Source of the DNA: DTSX01 sp964008355
GTDB lineage: Bacteria > Pseudomonadota > Gammaproteobacteria > Steroidobacterales > UBA11654
Assembly (NCBI GenBank): GCA_964008355.1
Contig: CAXGBD010000047.1
Location: forward strand, 1-9,290
Reading direction: 5' to 3'
DNA: 9,290 bases
Shown: positions 1-8,400 of the stretch, piece after piece
Layout: every line of letters starts with the position of its first letter
How positions within the stretch are numbered: the first letter of the stretch is position 1
The notes under the pieces: model-generated
What the model was told of the DNA's origin: nothing
Seen by the model: the letters and a program-made list of their open reading frames with translations, nothing else
Database searches by the model: none
Translations under genes and position numbers: made by a program

Positions 1-76
1 GCGGGAATAGCTCAGTTGGTAGAGCGCAACCTTGCCAAGGTTGAGGTCGCGAGTTCGAATCTCGTTTCCCGCTCCA
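1..76 (+). tRNA. tRNA-Gly (anticodon GCC)
   Basis: A complete cloverleaf can be folded by eye. The acceptor stem is GCGGGAA (1-7) with TTCCCGC (66-72), followed by discriminator T73 and an encoded CCA (74-76). The anticodon stem is CAACC (27-31) with GGTTG (39-43), and the anticodon GCC is at 34-36, which reads glycine codons GGC/GGU. The T arm (49-65) carries TTCGAAT in its loop, with one G-T pair at the stem base. The gene begins at the first base of the window, so its promoter and any upstream tRNA partners are not visible. It is followed directly by a T6A6 run (78-89). Confidence 0.98.
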
Positions 77-108
77 GTTTTTTAAAAAAGAAAATATAGG
101 AGAAAACT

Positions 109-543
109 ATGAGATATTTATTTTTAATTCCAATTCTTTTCATGAATCTGGCATTTGCTGAAATCTATGAAGATTATGATTTAGAAGAAAATGTAATTGA
201 ACTGACTGTAATTGCAGTTGAACCAAATTATGTTGATAATTACTTGGTCAATCTCAAGAAAACTTGGGTTAGAAGTGCAGATATCCAGAAAGAATTGGGC
301 CATATTGTTGACTATGGTGTTTACACATCAAATGTTGCTAATAGCCCAAATGTATGGATTTCAGTAACTTATGAGAATATGGCAGCAATGCAACCAAGCG
401 AAGAAAAATATAACCAGGTCAACAAAATCATCGAAGAACGCTTTAGTGAATCTGAAGAAGAATACGATGCAATTTCGAAAGGATACGAAGAAATTAGAAA
501 AATGGTAGATTACCAAATCATCAATAAAGTTATTTTCAAATAA
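109..543 (+). CDS. Small exported protein of unknown function, possibly dimeric alpha/beta-barrel (ABM-like) fold
   Basis: A 144-residue protein. The ATG at 109 is preceded by a strong AGGAGA (98-103) at about 5 bp spacing. Residues 1-17 form a signal peptide (one Arg, hydrophobic core, AFA before Glu18), so the product should be periplasmic or secreted, with a mature part of about 127 residues. After an acidic start, the mature part reads as a strand (ELTVIAVEPNYV), an amphipathic helix (DNYLVNLKKTW), strands around GHIVDYGVYTS and VWISVTYENM, then a charged C-terminal helix rich in Glu and Lys. This order resembles the ferredoxin-like ABM/NIPSNAP type of fold. That is an inference from pattern only; I do not recognise a named family and see no catalytic motif. 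It sits 32 bp after the tRNA and 80 bp before the DUF3604 gene. An imperfect hairpin lies in the latter gap, so it may be its own transcript. Confidence 0.85.
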   Translation: MRYLFLIPILFMNLAFAEIYEDYDLEENVIELTVIAVEPNYVDNYLVNLKKTWVRSADIQKELGHIVDYGVYTSNVANSPNVWISVTYENMAAMQPSEEKYNQVNKIIEERFSESEEEYDAISKGYEEIRKMVDYQIINKVIFK

Positions 544-556
544 ATCTTTTTGAATC

Positions 557-581
557 AGAGGGCTTCTGCAAAGGAGCCTCT
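557..581 (+). terminator. Imperfect hairpin, possible weak terminator or attenuator
   Basis: AGAGGGCT (557-564) can pair with AGCCTCT (575-581) if one G bulges, leaving a loop of about 10 bases. It lies just after the stop codon of the small exported protein. The downstream sequence is CTAAAATTATAT and not a run of T, so it is not a canonical intrinsic terminator. It could be a weak or Rho-assisted stop, an RNA-stability element, or chance. Confidence 0.25.
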
Positions 582-623
582 CTAAAATTATATAGCTTGG
601 TCAATAATTTGTAGGAGGAAAAA

Positions 624-2720
624 ATGAAACTCAGTAAATCTTCAATTGTTATTATAGTTGCTCTTGGCATTTTCTTAATATATATGTTTGGTCAAAGTGA
701 GTCCTCACTAGAGATAGTGGATTTTTCTATGGATAAGCCCGAGGCACCAACCACCTCTATTGCCTCTAATGAGAATAGAAACCCATATTATGGGGATCTT
801 CATGTGCACACAAAATACTCTTTTGATGCCTATGTCTTCGGGATCACAGCGACACCAGATGATGCGTATCGTTATGCTCAAGGTGAAGGTATTAAGCACC
901 CTTTGGGTTATGAAATGAAGCTACGTGAACCCTTGGATTTTTACGCTGTGACAGACCATGGTATTTATATGGGGATGATGGAAGCCTATGCTGATACCTC
1001 CACCAAAATATCTCAAAACTCCTGGGCCATACCTATTCACAATATTAATAGTCCAGAGAATCTTAATGATGGGTCCTTTGCTACGAGAGCTAATCTATTT
1101 AGCTCACTGATACGTGGAATCATCATTAATCCATATCCATATTGGCATCCCAAGGTAATAAGAGCCTGGTTTACTAAAAATACTGCACTGGCCCTCAAAT
1201 CGTTTGATTATGACGTGCATAAATCTGCTTGGGCTGATGTTGCCAGAGCTGCAGAAGAACATAATGATCCAGGAAAATTTACTTCATTTATTGGCTATGA
1301 ATTTACTTCTTCAACTAATGTTGAGGGTGGGAACCTTCACAGGAATGTCATCTTTAATTCTTCGAAAGCCCCGATTAGACCTTGGTCAAGAATTGATTCT
1401 ATCAACCCTGAAGACTTGTGGACTTGGATGGATAAATTAAGGGACAAGGGAGTAGATTCTTTGGCCATGCCACACAATAGCAATGGCTCCAATGGTCAGA
1501 TGTTTGAAATGGAGACATTTAGAAGTTATCCAATAGACACTATCTACTCTGAAAAAAGAATGAGAAATGAACCAGTTGTTGAAATTACCCAAGTCAAAGG
1601 AACCTCGGAAACTCACCCATTACTTTCGCCTGATGACGAGTGGGCAGACTTTGCAATTATGGATAAAAGAATTGGCAGTAGGCCTCCAACATACAGCATG
1701 GCTCCAGGTGGTTATGTGAGAGATGCTTATTTAAGAGGTCTAAGTCTGTCGTGGACACGCCAAGGAAATCCTTATAAGTTTGGCCTCATAGGTTCAAGTG
1801 ATTCTCATACTGGAGCAGGGGCATATGATGAGAATAATTATTGGTCTAAAGTAGGTCTGCTGGATGGCACTGCTGAGGCAAGAGGGGCCGTACCTTTAAC
1901 TGCAGAGAGAGTCGAGATGTTAAAAGAGTATTCAAAGGAATATAGACAACCCCTTGGCATTAGTGAGGAAGAACAGGGCACATATACTGCTCCTGGATTT
2001 TTTGATCAATGGGGAGCTTCAGGCTTAGCTGTAGCCTGGGCTGAAGAAAATACTAGGGATTCAATATTTAAAGCGTTTAAGAGGAAAGAAGTTTTCGCGA
2101 CAACTGGCACTAGGATGGCTGTTCGATTTTTTGCAGGTTATGACATGCAATCTATAGATCTAAATTCTGAATCCCTGATCAAGGAAGCTTATGCAAAAGG
2201 TGTGACCATGGGTGCTGACTTGATGGCTGAAGGAACACAATCTCCTGATTTTCTAGTTTGGGCGCAGCGTGATAAAAATGGCACTCCGCTTCAAAGAATT
2301 CAAATCATCAAAGGTTGGATTGATCCCACCAGTTCAACACCTTATGAAATGGTCTATGATGTGGTATGTTCAGATGGATTAAGCGTTGATCCTCTCACAC
2401 ATAGATGTCCTGATAATGGAGCCAGGGTGGATATTAATGATTGTTCGATCTCACAGGATGTCGGTTCAGCAGAGCTTAAAACGACATGGTCTGATCCAGA
2501 TTTTAATCCAGAAGCTAAATCTTTCTACTATGTTAGAGTTTTGGAAAATCCAACCTGTCGATGGTCAACCTGGGATGCTATTAAAGCAGGCTATAAACCT
2601 AGATCGGGTTTACACCAAACGATACAGGAAAGGGCATGGACTTCACCTATTTGGTACATCCCACAAAAAGGTGATTTAGATATAATCCCATTAGGAGGAA
2701 CCTTTAGAACAGTGAATTAA
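624..2720 (+). CDS. DUF3604 family protein (PHP-like metallohydrolase), N-terminally membrane-anchored
   Basis: A 698-residue protein. The ATG at 624 has an ideal AGGAGG (613-618) 5 bp upstream. Residues 7-23 are a single hydrophobic segment without a good cleavage site, so it is probably an inner-membrane anchor with the body in the periplasm. DUF3604 proteins are large and related in fold to PHP/amidohydrolase metal enzymes; the substrate is unknown. PHP-like metal ligands are visible: GDLHVHT (57-63, His60 and His62), TDHG (110-113, Asp111 and His112), GYEFTSS (224-230), MPHNSNG (282-288, His284) and GSSDSHTG (390-397, Asp393 and His395). The C-terminal third carries Cys residues and the family-typical LENPTCRWSTWDA and ERAWTSPIWY stretches, so the gene looks full length and intact. 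The reading frame ends 25 bp before the parvulin-like gene, and with HupE/UreJ it forms a probable operon. Arg codons are mostly AGA, unlike the DDAH and VPS10 genes downstream. Confidence 0.93.
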   Translation: MKLSKSSIVIIVALGIFLIYMFGQSESSLEIVDFSMDKPEAPTTSIASNENRNPYYGDLHVHTKYSFDAYVFGITATPDDAYRYAQGEGIKHPLGYEMKLREPLDFYAVTDHGIYMGMMEAYADTSTKISQNSWAIPIHNINSPENLNDGSFATRANLFSSLIRGIIINPYPYWHPKVIRAWFTKNTALALKSFDYDVHKSAWADVARAAEEHNDPGKFTSFIGYEFTSSTNVEGGNLHRNVIFNSSKAPIRPWSRIDSINPEDLWTWMDKLRDKGVDSLAMPHNSNGSNGQMFEMETFRSYPIDTIYSEKRMRNEPVVEITQVKGTSETHPLLSPDDEWADFAIMDKRIGSRPPTYSMAPGGYVRDAYLRGLSLSWTRQGNPYKFGLIGSSDSHTGAGAYDENNYWSKVGLLDGTAEARGAVPLTAERVEMLKEYSKEYRQPLGISEEEQGTYTAPGFFDQWGASGLAVAWAEENTRDSIFKAFKRKEVFATTGTRMAVRFFAGYDMQSIDLNSESLIKEAYAKGVTMGADLMAEGTQSPDFLVWAQRDKNGTPLQRIQIIKGWIDPTSSTPYEMVYDVVCSDGLSVDPLTHRCPDNGARVDINDCSISQDVGSAELKTTWSDPDFNPEAKSFYYVRVLENPTCRWSTWDAIKAGYKPRSGLHQTIQERAWTSPIWYIPQKGDLDIIPLGGTFRTVN

Positions 2721-2745
2721 TATTTAGTTCTAACTTCCACTAAAA

Positions 2746-3546
2746 TTGCGTACAAGAATATTAATTTTCTTTATAGTCGGATTACTGATCTTTTTTCTTG
2801 ATGTCGCCTTCAATTCTGATGAAAGTGATAAAGATATTTATATCTCTGACCAAGAATTAACCAGCCTTATTACCGCCTGGAAATCTCAAGTAGGCAGAAA
2901 TCCTACAGATGAAGAGATTGTTAAAATAATCAACAATCTAGTTGAAGAGGAAATTCTCTATAGAGAGGCTCTATCATTGGGACTGGATAAAGAAGATCGG
3001 ATCATCAAGAGAAGACTGGCTCAGAAGATAACATTCTTAAAACAAGAAACTCTTCCTGAAAATCCCAATCAAGAAATTTTAGAACAATTTTATAATGAAC
3101 ATAAAGAGCGGTATTTTACCAAGCCTAGCTATAGCTTTACCCATCTATTTTTTGCACAAGACACTGATTCTGAAAGAAGGTCTATACAAGCATTACAAGA
3201 CTTATTGGACGACAAAGCACCGATAGATTCAGATCCTTATTTTCTAGGTAAAAACTTCACAGACAAAACCATTGAGGAGATTGCTAGAAACTTTGGCAAT
3301 GATTTCATAGTGGCTTTTGATCACTTGGAGTCAAATCAGTGGTCTGGGCCTTTTGAATCATCCTTTGGACACCACTTAGTGTTATTGAGAGATTACAAGG
3401 ATGGTTTTTATCCGTCTTTTAATGAAATCAAAGATCAAGTACTCAATGATTATTTTACCCAAATCAAAGAGAATGCCGTAGAGCAATATATTAATGATGT
3501 TAAATCTGAGTACAGAATCATTATTAATCCAAAATTAGAATTTTGA
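2746..3546 (+). CDS. Membrane-tethered parvulin/SurA-like peptidyl-prolyl isomerase-related protein
   Basis: A 266-residue protein beginning at TTG 2746. A stop in the same frame at 2731-2733 and the absence of any ATG or GTG before the hydrophobic segment make this TTG the best start; no Shine-Dalgarno site is seen. Residues 5-18 are a hydrophobic N-terminal anchor. Residues about 50-100 (from NPTDEEI, helices rich in Lys and Glu) resemble the SurA/PpiC N-terminal chaperone helices. Residues about 126-218 resemble a parvulin domain: FTHLFFA (131-137) matches the usual HILF strand, and FGHHLVLL (207-214) matches the closing FG-H-ii strand. The middle of the domain is short and lacks the usual GDLG segment, so isomerase activity is doubtful and a chaperone role is possible. 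It lies between the DUF3604 and HupE/UreJ genes, which suggests it helps fold or assemble one of them; this is inference. Confidence 0.8.
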   Translation: MRTRILIFFIVGLLIFFLDVAFNSDESDKDIYISDQELTSLITAWKSQVGRNPTDEEIVKIINNLVEEEILYREALSLGLDKEDRIIKRRLAQKITFLKQETLPENPNQEILEQFYNEHKERYFTKPSYSFTHLFFAQDTDSERRSIQALQDLLDDKAPIDSDPYFLGKNFTDKTIEEIARNFGNDFIVAFDHLESNQWSGPFESSFGHHLVLLRDYKDGFYPSFNEIKDQVLNDYFTQIKENAVEQYINDVKSEYRIIINPKLEF

Positions 3547-4502
3547 TGTTTAGTTTGAGGCTGTCAGGTTTACTGTGTTTACTTATTGTTGCCCCACAAC
3601 TGAGTGCACATGAGTTTAATCCAGCCCACCTTGTCATAGATGAAACTGCAGAAAATAAATATCAAGTTAATTGGATGTATCCGATCAAAAATATCGGCCC
3701 AAGAGCTGAGATTATTGTTCCTAGCACTTGTTCAAGCAAAGCCCAATCCCCTTACAAGCAAGGTAAGTATTTAGTCGAGAAGATCGATTTACTTTGTGGC
3801 GAATCCCTAAAAGGTCAAACGATAGAAGTCACAAATCTGAGCGTGCTTACAGATGCTCTGGTGACCATTACTTACCTTAATAAGGATGTATTTGAGGGCT
3901 TAATGAACCTTAAAGAATCAAAGCTTCTGGTACCTGTACAACAGCAGTCTTTCCCATCAAGTTACTTTGGTCTTGGTGTCGATCATCTTCTTAGTGGCAC
4001 AGATCATATTCTTTTTATCCTCGGTCTGTTGTTTCTTGTGACCGGTATTATGAATATGATTAAAACAATAACTGCATTTACGATTGCCCATAGTATTACT
4101 TTAGGGCTTTCTGTACTGGATCTAATAGCTTTACCTCGAGCTACTGTTGAGGCTGTCATTGCTTTGACTATAATCTTTTTAGCTCTCGAAATTAGTGAGA
4201 AAAGAATCTACAAATCAACACCCTGGCTTATTGCATTTGCATTTGGCTTATTACACGGCTTAGGTTTTGCTAACGCATTAACTGGAATAGGTATCGCGAA
4301 CGAGCAATTACTGCTCTCTTTACTCTTTTTTAACTTTGGTATTGAAGCCGGCCAGTTATTAATGATTCCTATTTTTGGTGTTTTAATTTGGTTGGCTTAT
4401 AAATTCAATAAATACAATCAATCAGCTACCTGTGTTTCATACATATTAGGTGCAATGGGTTTTTTCTGGCTTATTAATAGAACTGTTGGAATAATTTACT
4501 AA
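3546..4502 (+). CDS. HupE/UreJ family membrane protein
   Basis: A 318-residue protein. The ATG at 3546 shares its A with the TGA of the upstream gene (TGATG), a layout typical of translational coupling; a TTG at 3543 is possible but less likely. No separate Shine-Dalgarno site is seen. Residues 1-21 form a signal peptide (LSA before His22). Residues about 22-135 form a periplasmic domain beginning HEFNPAHL. From about residue 140 there are roughly six hydrophobic segments with the HupE/UreJ signature: DHLLSGTDHILF (146-157, His147 and His154), IAHSITLGL (180-188, His182), LLHGLGFA (about 235-242, His237) and NFGIEAGQL (263-271). Some HupE/UreJ members are nickel or cobalt permeases linked to hydrogenase or urease; no such genes occur here. 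The intramembrane His/Asp residues suggest metal handling, but the substrate cannot be read from the sequence. It ends 21 bp before the DDAH gene. Confidence 0.88.
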   Translation: MFSLRLSGLLCLLIVAPQLSAHEFNPAHLVIDETAENKYQVNWMYPIKNIGPRAEIIVPSTCSSKAQSPYKQGKYLVEKIDLLCGESLKGQTIEVTNLSVLTDALVTITYLNKDVFEGLMNLKESKLLVPVQQQSFPSSYFGLGVDHLLSGTDHILFILGLLFLVTGIMNMIKTITAFTIAHSITLGLSVLDLIALPRATVEAVIALTIIFLALEISEKRIYKSTPWLIAFAFGLLHGLGFANALTGIGIANEQLLLSLLFFNFGIEAGQLLMIPIFGVLIWLAYKFNKYNQSATCVSYILGAMGFFWLINRTVGIIY

Positions 4503-4510
4503 AAATAGAG

Positions 4511-4515
4511 AGGAG
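4511..4515 (+). promoter_or_regulatory. Ribosome binding site fixing the GTG start of DDAH
   Basis: AGGAG lies 8 bp before GTG 4524 but 20 bp before the first in-frame ATG (4536). The spacing supports GTG as the start, giving the family-like beginning MLTAMTRE. Confidence 0.7.
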
Positions 4516-4523
4516 ACAAAATT

Positions 4524-5294
4524 GTGCTGACAGCTATGACACGTGAGATAAATGCTGCCATGAACAGTTGTGAATTGACTTTTTTAACCAGAGATAAGAT
4601 CGACATGGATCTTGCGAAACAACAACATCAACAGTATCAATCAGTATTGTCTTCACTCGGATGCGAGATCGTCATTGTGCCGACCGAATCAAATTTGGCA
4701 GATTCTGTATTTATCGAGGATACAGCGGTGGTTCTAGATGAAGTTGCAGTGTTATGCCGGCCGGCGACAGCATTAAGAGGACAGGAGGTTGCAGGTGTTG
4801 AGGATGTTCTGCAACAATATAGAACACTTATCTCAATTCAGTCTCCTGGTACTCTCGAAGGCGGTGACCTGCTTCGTGTCGGTAAAGTCATTTATGCCGG
4901 TCTCTCCACACGATCGAATCAAAATGGTATCGAACAATTGAGTCGCATTGTTGCGGACTACGGATTTTCCGTGAAAACAGTAGAAACAGAAAAGTGTCTG
5001 CATTTAAAATCCGCTATTTCAGAAGTTGCCCCTGGCGTGCTTCTCATTAATCCTGACTGGATTAGTAGGTCTACTTTTAAGAATTATGAATTGATTGATG
5101 TCGACAAGGAAGAAGCGCACGCTGCCAACGCACTTCTTGTCGGTCAAAAGATAATTTATCCCTCTTCATTCCCACGCACCCTGGAAAAACTGGTGAATGC
5201 TGGTCTCGATGTGACACAGGTCAACGTGTCTGAACTGCAAAAGGCTGAAGGTGCAGTTACTTGCTGTAGCTTGATTTTCAAAATGTCTTTGTAA
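4524..5294 (+). CDS. N(omega),N(omega)-dimethylarginine dimethylaminohydrolase (DDAH family)
   Basis: A 256-residue cytoplasmic enzyme without signal peptide, close in length to the Pseudomonas aeruginosa enzyme (254). The family hydrolyses asymmetric dimethyl- and monomethyl-arginine to citrulline plus dimethylamine or methylamine, by a covalent Cys mechanism on the pentein (guanidine-modifying) fold. The motifs are intact: DSVFIEDTAVV (60-70, substrate-guanidine Glu/Asp), GTLEGGDLLRVG (109-120, Glu112), CLHLKSA (158-164, catalytic His160) and EGAVTCCSLIF (242-252, nucleophile Cys247). These align with Glu114, His162 and Cys249 of the Pseudomonas enzyme. Arginine deiminase is less likely given the short length and the TCCSL ending. 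The start is GTG, chosen by its Shine-Dalgarno spacing. The gene is more GC-rich and uses more CGN arginine codons than the genes before it. It could be read with the HupE/UreJ unit (21 bp gap), but the composition step suggests it was joined to that unit later. Confidence 0.92.
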   Translation: MLTAMTREINAAMNSCELTFLTRDKIDMDLAKQQHQQYQSVLSSLGCEIVIVPTESNLADSVFIEDTAVVLDEVAVLCRPATALRGQEVAGVEDVLQQYRTLISIQSPGTLEGGDLLRVGKVIYAGLSTRSNQNGIEQLSRIVADYGFSVKTVETEKCLHLKSAISEVAPGVLLINPDWISRSTFKNYELIDVDKEEAHAANALLVGQKIIYPSSFPRTLEKLVNAGLDVTQVNVSELQKAEGAVTCCSLIFKMSL

Positions 5295-5309
5295 TTGCTA
5301 TTTGATAGT

Positions 5310-5326
5310 TTGATTATTTTAATCAA
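5310..5326. repeat. 17-bp perfect dyad in the gap before the VPS10-type gene
   Basis: TTGATTA (5310-5316) and TAATCAA (5320-5326) are exact inverted repeats separated by TTT, 15 bp after the DDAH stop codon. A further TTTGAT at 5301-5306 repeats the left arm. It could be an operator for a dimeric regulator of the downstream gene or an AT-rich hairpin at the transcript end. No T-run follows, so it is not a standard terminator. An AT-only-biased gap can also produce such a dyad by chance. Confidence 0.3.
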
Positions 5327-5425
5327 CGAACAATTCTTCTCAAACGGCAACGGTAATCTCAGTAATCAATAGTCTTTGTAAGAACGGGGTGGATTAGGTA
5401 AATTAGATAAATATGAATCATAATC

Positions 5426-5430
5426 AAGGA
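5426..5430 (+). promoter_or_regulatory. Ribosome binding site favouring ATG 5440 for the VPS10-type gene
   Basis: AAGGA lies 9 bp before ATG 5440. The alternative ATG at 5413 has only a poorly placed AGG about 14 bp upstream. Starting at 5440 also puts the basic residues directly before the signal-peptide core (MRSVKTTIVVMVMSLFF), whereas 5413 adds nine polar residues. Confidence 0.55.
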
Positions 5431-5439
5431 AATTACCCA

Positions 5440-8400
5440 ATGAGATCTGTGAAAACAACAATAGTAGTGATGGTTATGAGCTTATTCTTCGGTAGCTCAA
5501 ATTGTTTTGCAATGGATACAGTTGATCCGGAATTGCTTTCCGCCATGGAATACCGACTGGTAGGACCACATCGAGGTGGCCGTGTTACAACAGTTGCAGG
5601 GGTGCCAGACAAACCACAACTATATTACATGGGAGCAACTGGTGGTGGTGTGTGGAAGACAGAAAATGCTGGTTTGACTTGGGAAAATATCTCGGATGGT
5701 TTTTTTAACGTCGGCACCATTGGTGCCATTGCTGTGGCAGAATCTGATCATAATGTTATCTATGTTGGTACCGGAGAAAAGTCTATCCGTGGTGTGACTA
5801 CTAGTCAGGGAGACGGTATCTATAAATCAACGGATGCAGGTGCAACCTGGATGCATATCGGACTCCCTAAAGCAGGACAAATTTCACGTATCAAGATTCA
5901 TCCAACGAATCCTGATATTGCCTATGCCGGGGCACAGGGTCAGATCTGGGGGCCCAATAAAGAGCGTGGTGTCTATCGTACGATGGATGGTGGCAAGACT
6001 TGGGAGCAGGTTTTGAGTGTTGATGCACAAACTGGTGCGACTGATCTTAGAATGGATCCGACCAATCCAAGGATTCTGTATGCAGCCATGTGGGAGCATG
6101 GCCGCAAACCTTGGTATGTCTTATCTGGTGGCACTGCCGGGGGGATTTTTAAGTCGACAGATGCGGGTGATAACTGGGAGAAGCTAACCAATGGTCTGCC
6201 TGAACTGATTGGCAAGATCGGAGTGGATGTTTCTGCAAGTAACCCGAATCGATTGTACGCAATTGTTGAAGCTATGCCTGGTGAGGGCGGCTTGTACCGT
6301 AGTGATGATGGTGGGACCTCTTGGGAATTGAAAAACAAGTCACGTATTCTTTGGACCCGCTCCTGGTACTATATGCACATCGCGGCTGACCCAGTGAACG
6401 AGGATATTGTCTACGTACTCAATGCACCATTTATGAAATCAATTGATGGCGGTGTGACTTTTGAAAAGAAATCCACACCACATGGTGATCATCATGATCA
6501 CTGGATTAATCCCTATAACAATAAGAACATGATCAACGGTAATGATGGTGGTGCGACTATTACTTTTGATGGTGGTGAATCCTGGTCGAGTATTATGAAC
6601 CAGCCAACAGCACAGTTTTACCGAATCAATACAGATAATCAGTTCCCGTACCGTATTTATGCAGGGCAACAAGACAACAGTACTGTCGCCATTCTTAGTC
6701 AAACGTATGGCAACAGTATAGGTAATGATGACTTTTATCCGGTAGGGGGTGGCGAGAGTGCTCATATTGCTTTCGATCCTGACAATCCACGCCTGATCTA
6801 TGCCACTAGTATCAACAGTACACTCACTGAATATGATGCTGATAATGAACGCATTAGAGAAATTAAACCTTATCCAGAATTTATATTTGGAATGGAGTCA
6901 AAGGATCTGCGCTACCGTACCAACTGGAATGCTCCCGTTACTGCATCACCCCAGGATCCCAGCGTTATCTATTATGGTACAGAAAAGCTATTGAAGACCA
7001 CTGACCGCGGAGTGACATTTGAACAAATCAGTCCGGATTTGACCAAGAATGAAAAAGATAAGCAAGGCCTGAATGGTGGACCTATTACTGCCGAGAATGT
7101 CGGTGCAGAATTTTATGGTACTATTCTGACCATCACCGCATCGCCACATGAATATGGCACGGTTTGGGTTGGTAGTGACGATGGTCTAATCCATGTCACT
7201 CGTAATGATGGCGAAAGCTGGAACGAAGTCACACCTCAAGATCTACGTGGTGCCATGATTAACTCTATCGAAGTGAGTCCGCACGATCCCGGCACGGCTT
7301 ATGTTGCTGTCGCTGGCTATAAGATGAATGATTTCAGGCCATACATCTATAAACTGACGGATTTTGGACGACAATCGAGAAGAATTGATAGGGGGTTACC
7401 AGATGATAATTTTATTCGTGTCGTTCGTGAAGATCCTGAACGGCAGGGACTCCTATTCGCTGGTAGTGAAGTTAGTCTCTATGTGTCTTTTGATGATGGT
7501 GATAACTGGCAGTCACTGGCTCTCAACCTGCCGCCGGTACCAATTACTGATCTAGCAATTCGTCAAAATGACCTTGTTGTCTCCACGCAAGGCAGGGCCC
7601 TCTGGGTGCTTGACGACCTGTCTGCTCTGCGTCAAGTGCAAAATGACATGATAAGTAAGCCACTGCATGTTTTTACCCCTGGACCAGTTGAGATGATTAA
7701 GGGTAGTAATCCATCTGAACCCTCCAAGACCAAGGGCACGAACCCCCTTCGTGGCGTTGTATTCAACTACCACATTCGTGATGAACAAGAAGATCCGTTA
7801 ACCATTGAGATCACCGATAATAACGGTAATCACGTGCGCACCTATTCAAGTGAAGAAAGTGACTTTGAACGTTGTATCATTGCTAATATAGATCAGCGTC
7901 TACCGTTTAAAGTCAAATATCCACCAAAAGAGCAGGGTGCTAACAAGTGGGTCTGGGATATGCGCAGACATGGTCTGCATTGCATTGATGATATTAAGTT
8001 ATTCGAGGGATTTGCTGGCGCATATGTTATGCCTGGCACCTATCAGGCACGTATTTCAATTGGTGGTGCTGAAGATACTGTGACCCTCAATCTCATCACA
8101 GATCGTCGAATTACAGCTGACAGTCACGCTATTGCCGAAGTTGAACAAAAGGTTTTCGATTTAACAGCGTTGATGAACGAGTTGCTTGACAGTCTAACCT
8201 CTATTCGAAAGTCAAGAACTCAGATCAAGACTTTGATGACTGACTTCCCTGACGCAGAGTTGCTTCAGGATTCTGGTCAGAGTGCAATTGATCGTCTATC
8301 TGCATGGGAAAGAGAAGTTCTGCAGGTTGATTACGAGACTTACGAAGATGAAGATAATCTTCCAGGCAAGCTTGTCAAACAGGTGCGTCATCTACTGGAT

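Noticed and set aside
1..76. tRNA-Gly as an integration site for a genomic island
   Set aside because: No integrase, no repeated tRNA 3' end elsewhere in the window and no phage or plasmid gene; the composition step starts 4.4 kb away.
78..89. T6A6 palindrome directly after the tRNA as an intrinsic terminator
   Set aside because: It has no loop and no GC stem followed by T residues; it is better seen as a simple AT run in an AT-rich spacer.
588..594. TATATA-like -10 element before the DUF3604 gene
   Set aside because: No acceptable -35 element at the right distance; such hexamers are common in AT-rich DNA.
5375..5409. Candidate promoter (TTTGTA with TAAATT or TAGATA) before the VPS10-type gene
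   Set aside because: Both boxes match the consensus weakly and would place the transcript start inside or just before the ribosome binding site.
5884..6765. Minus-strand open frames inside the VPS10-type gene (also 7552-7788 and 8388-8573)
   Set aside because: They lie antisense to a gene with strong family motifs, have no ribosome binding sites of note and give no recognisable protein; they are shadows.
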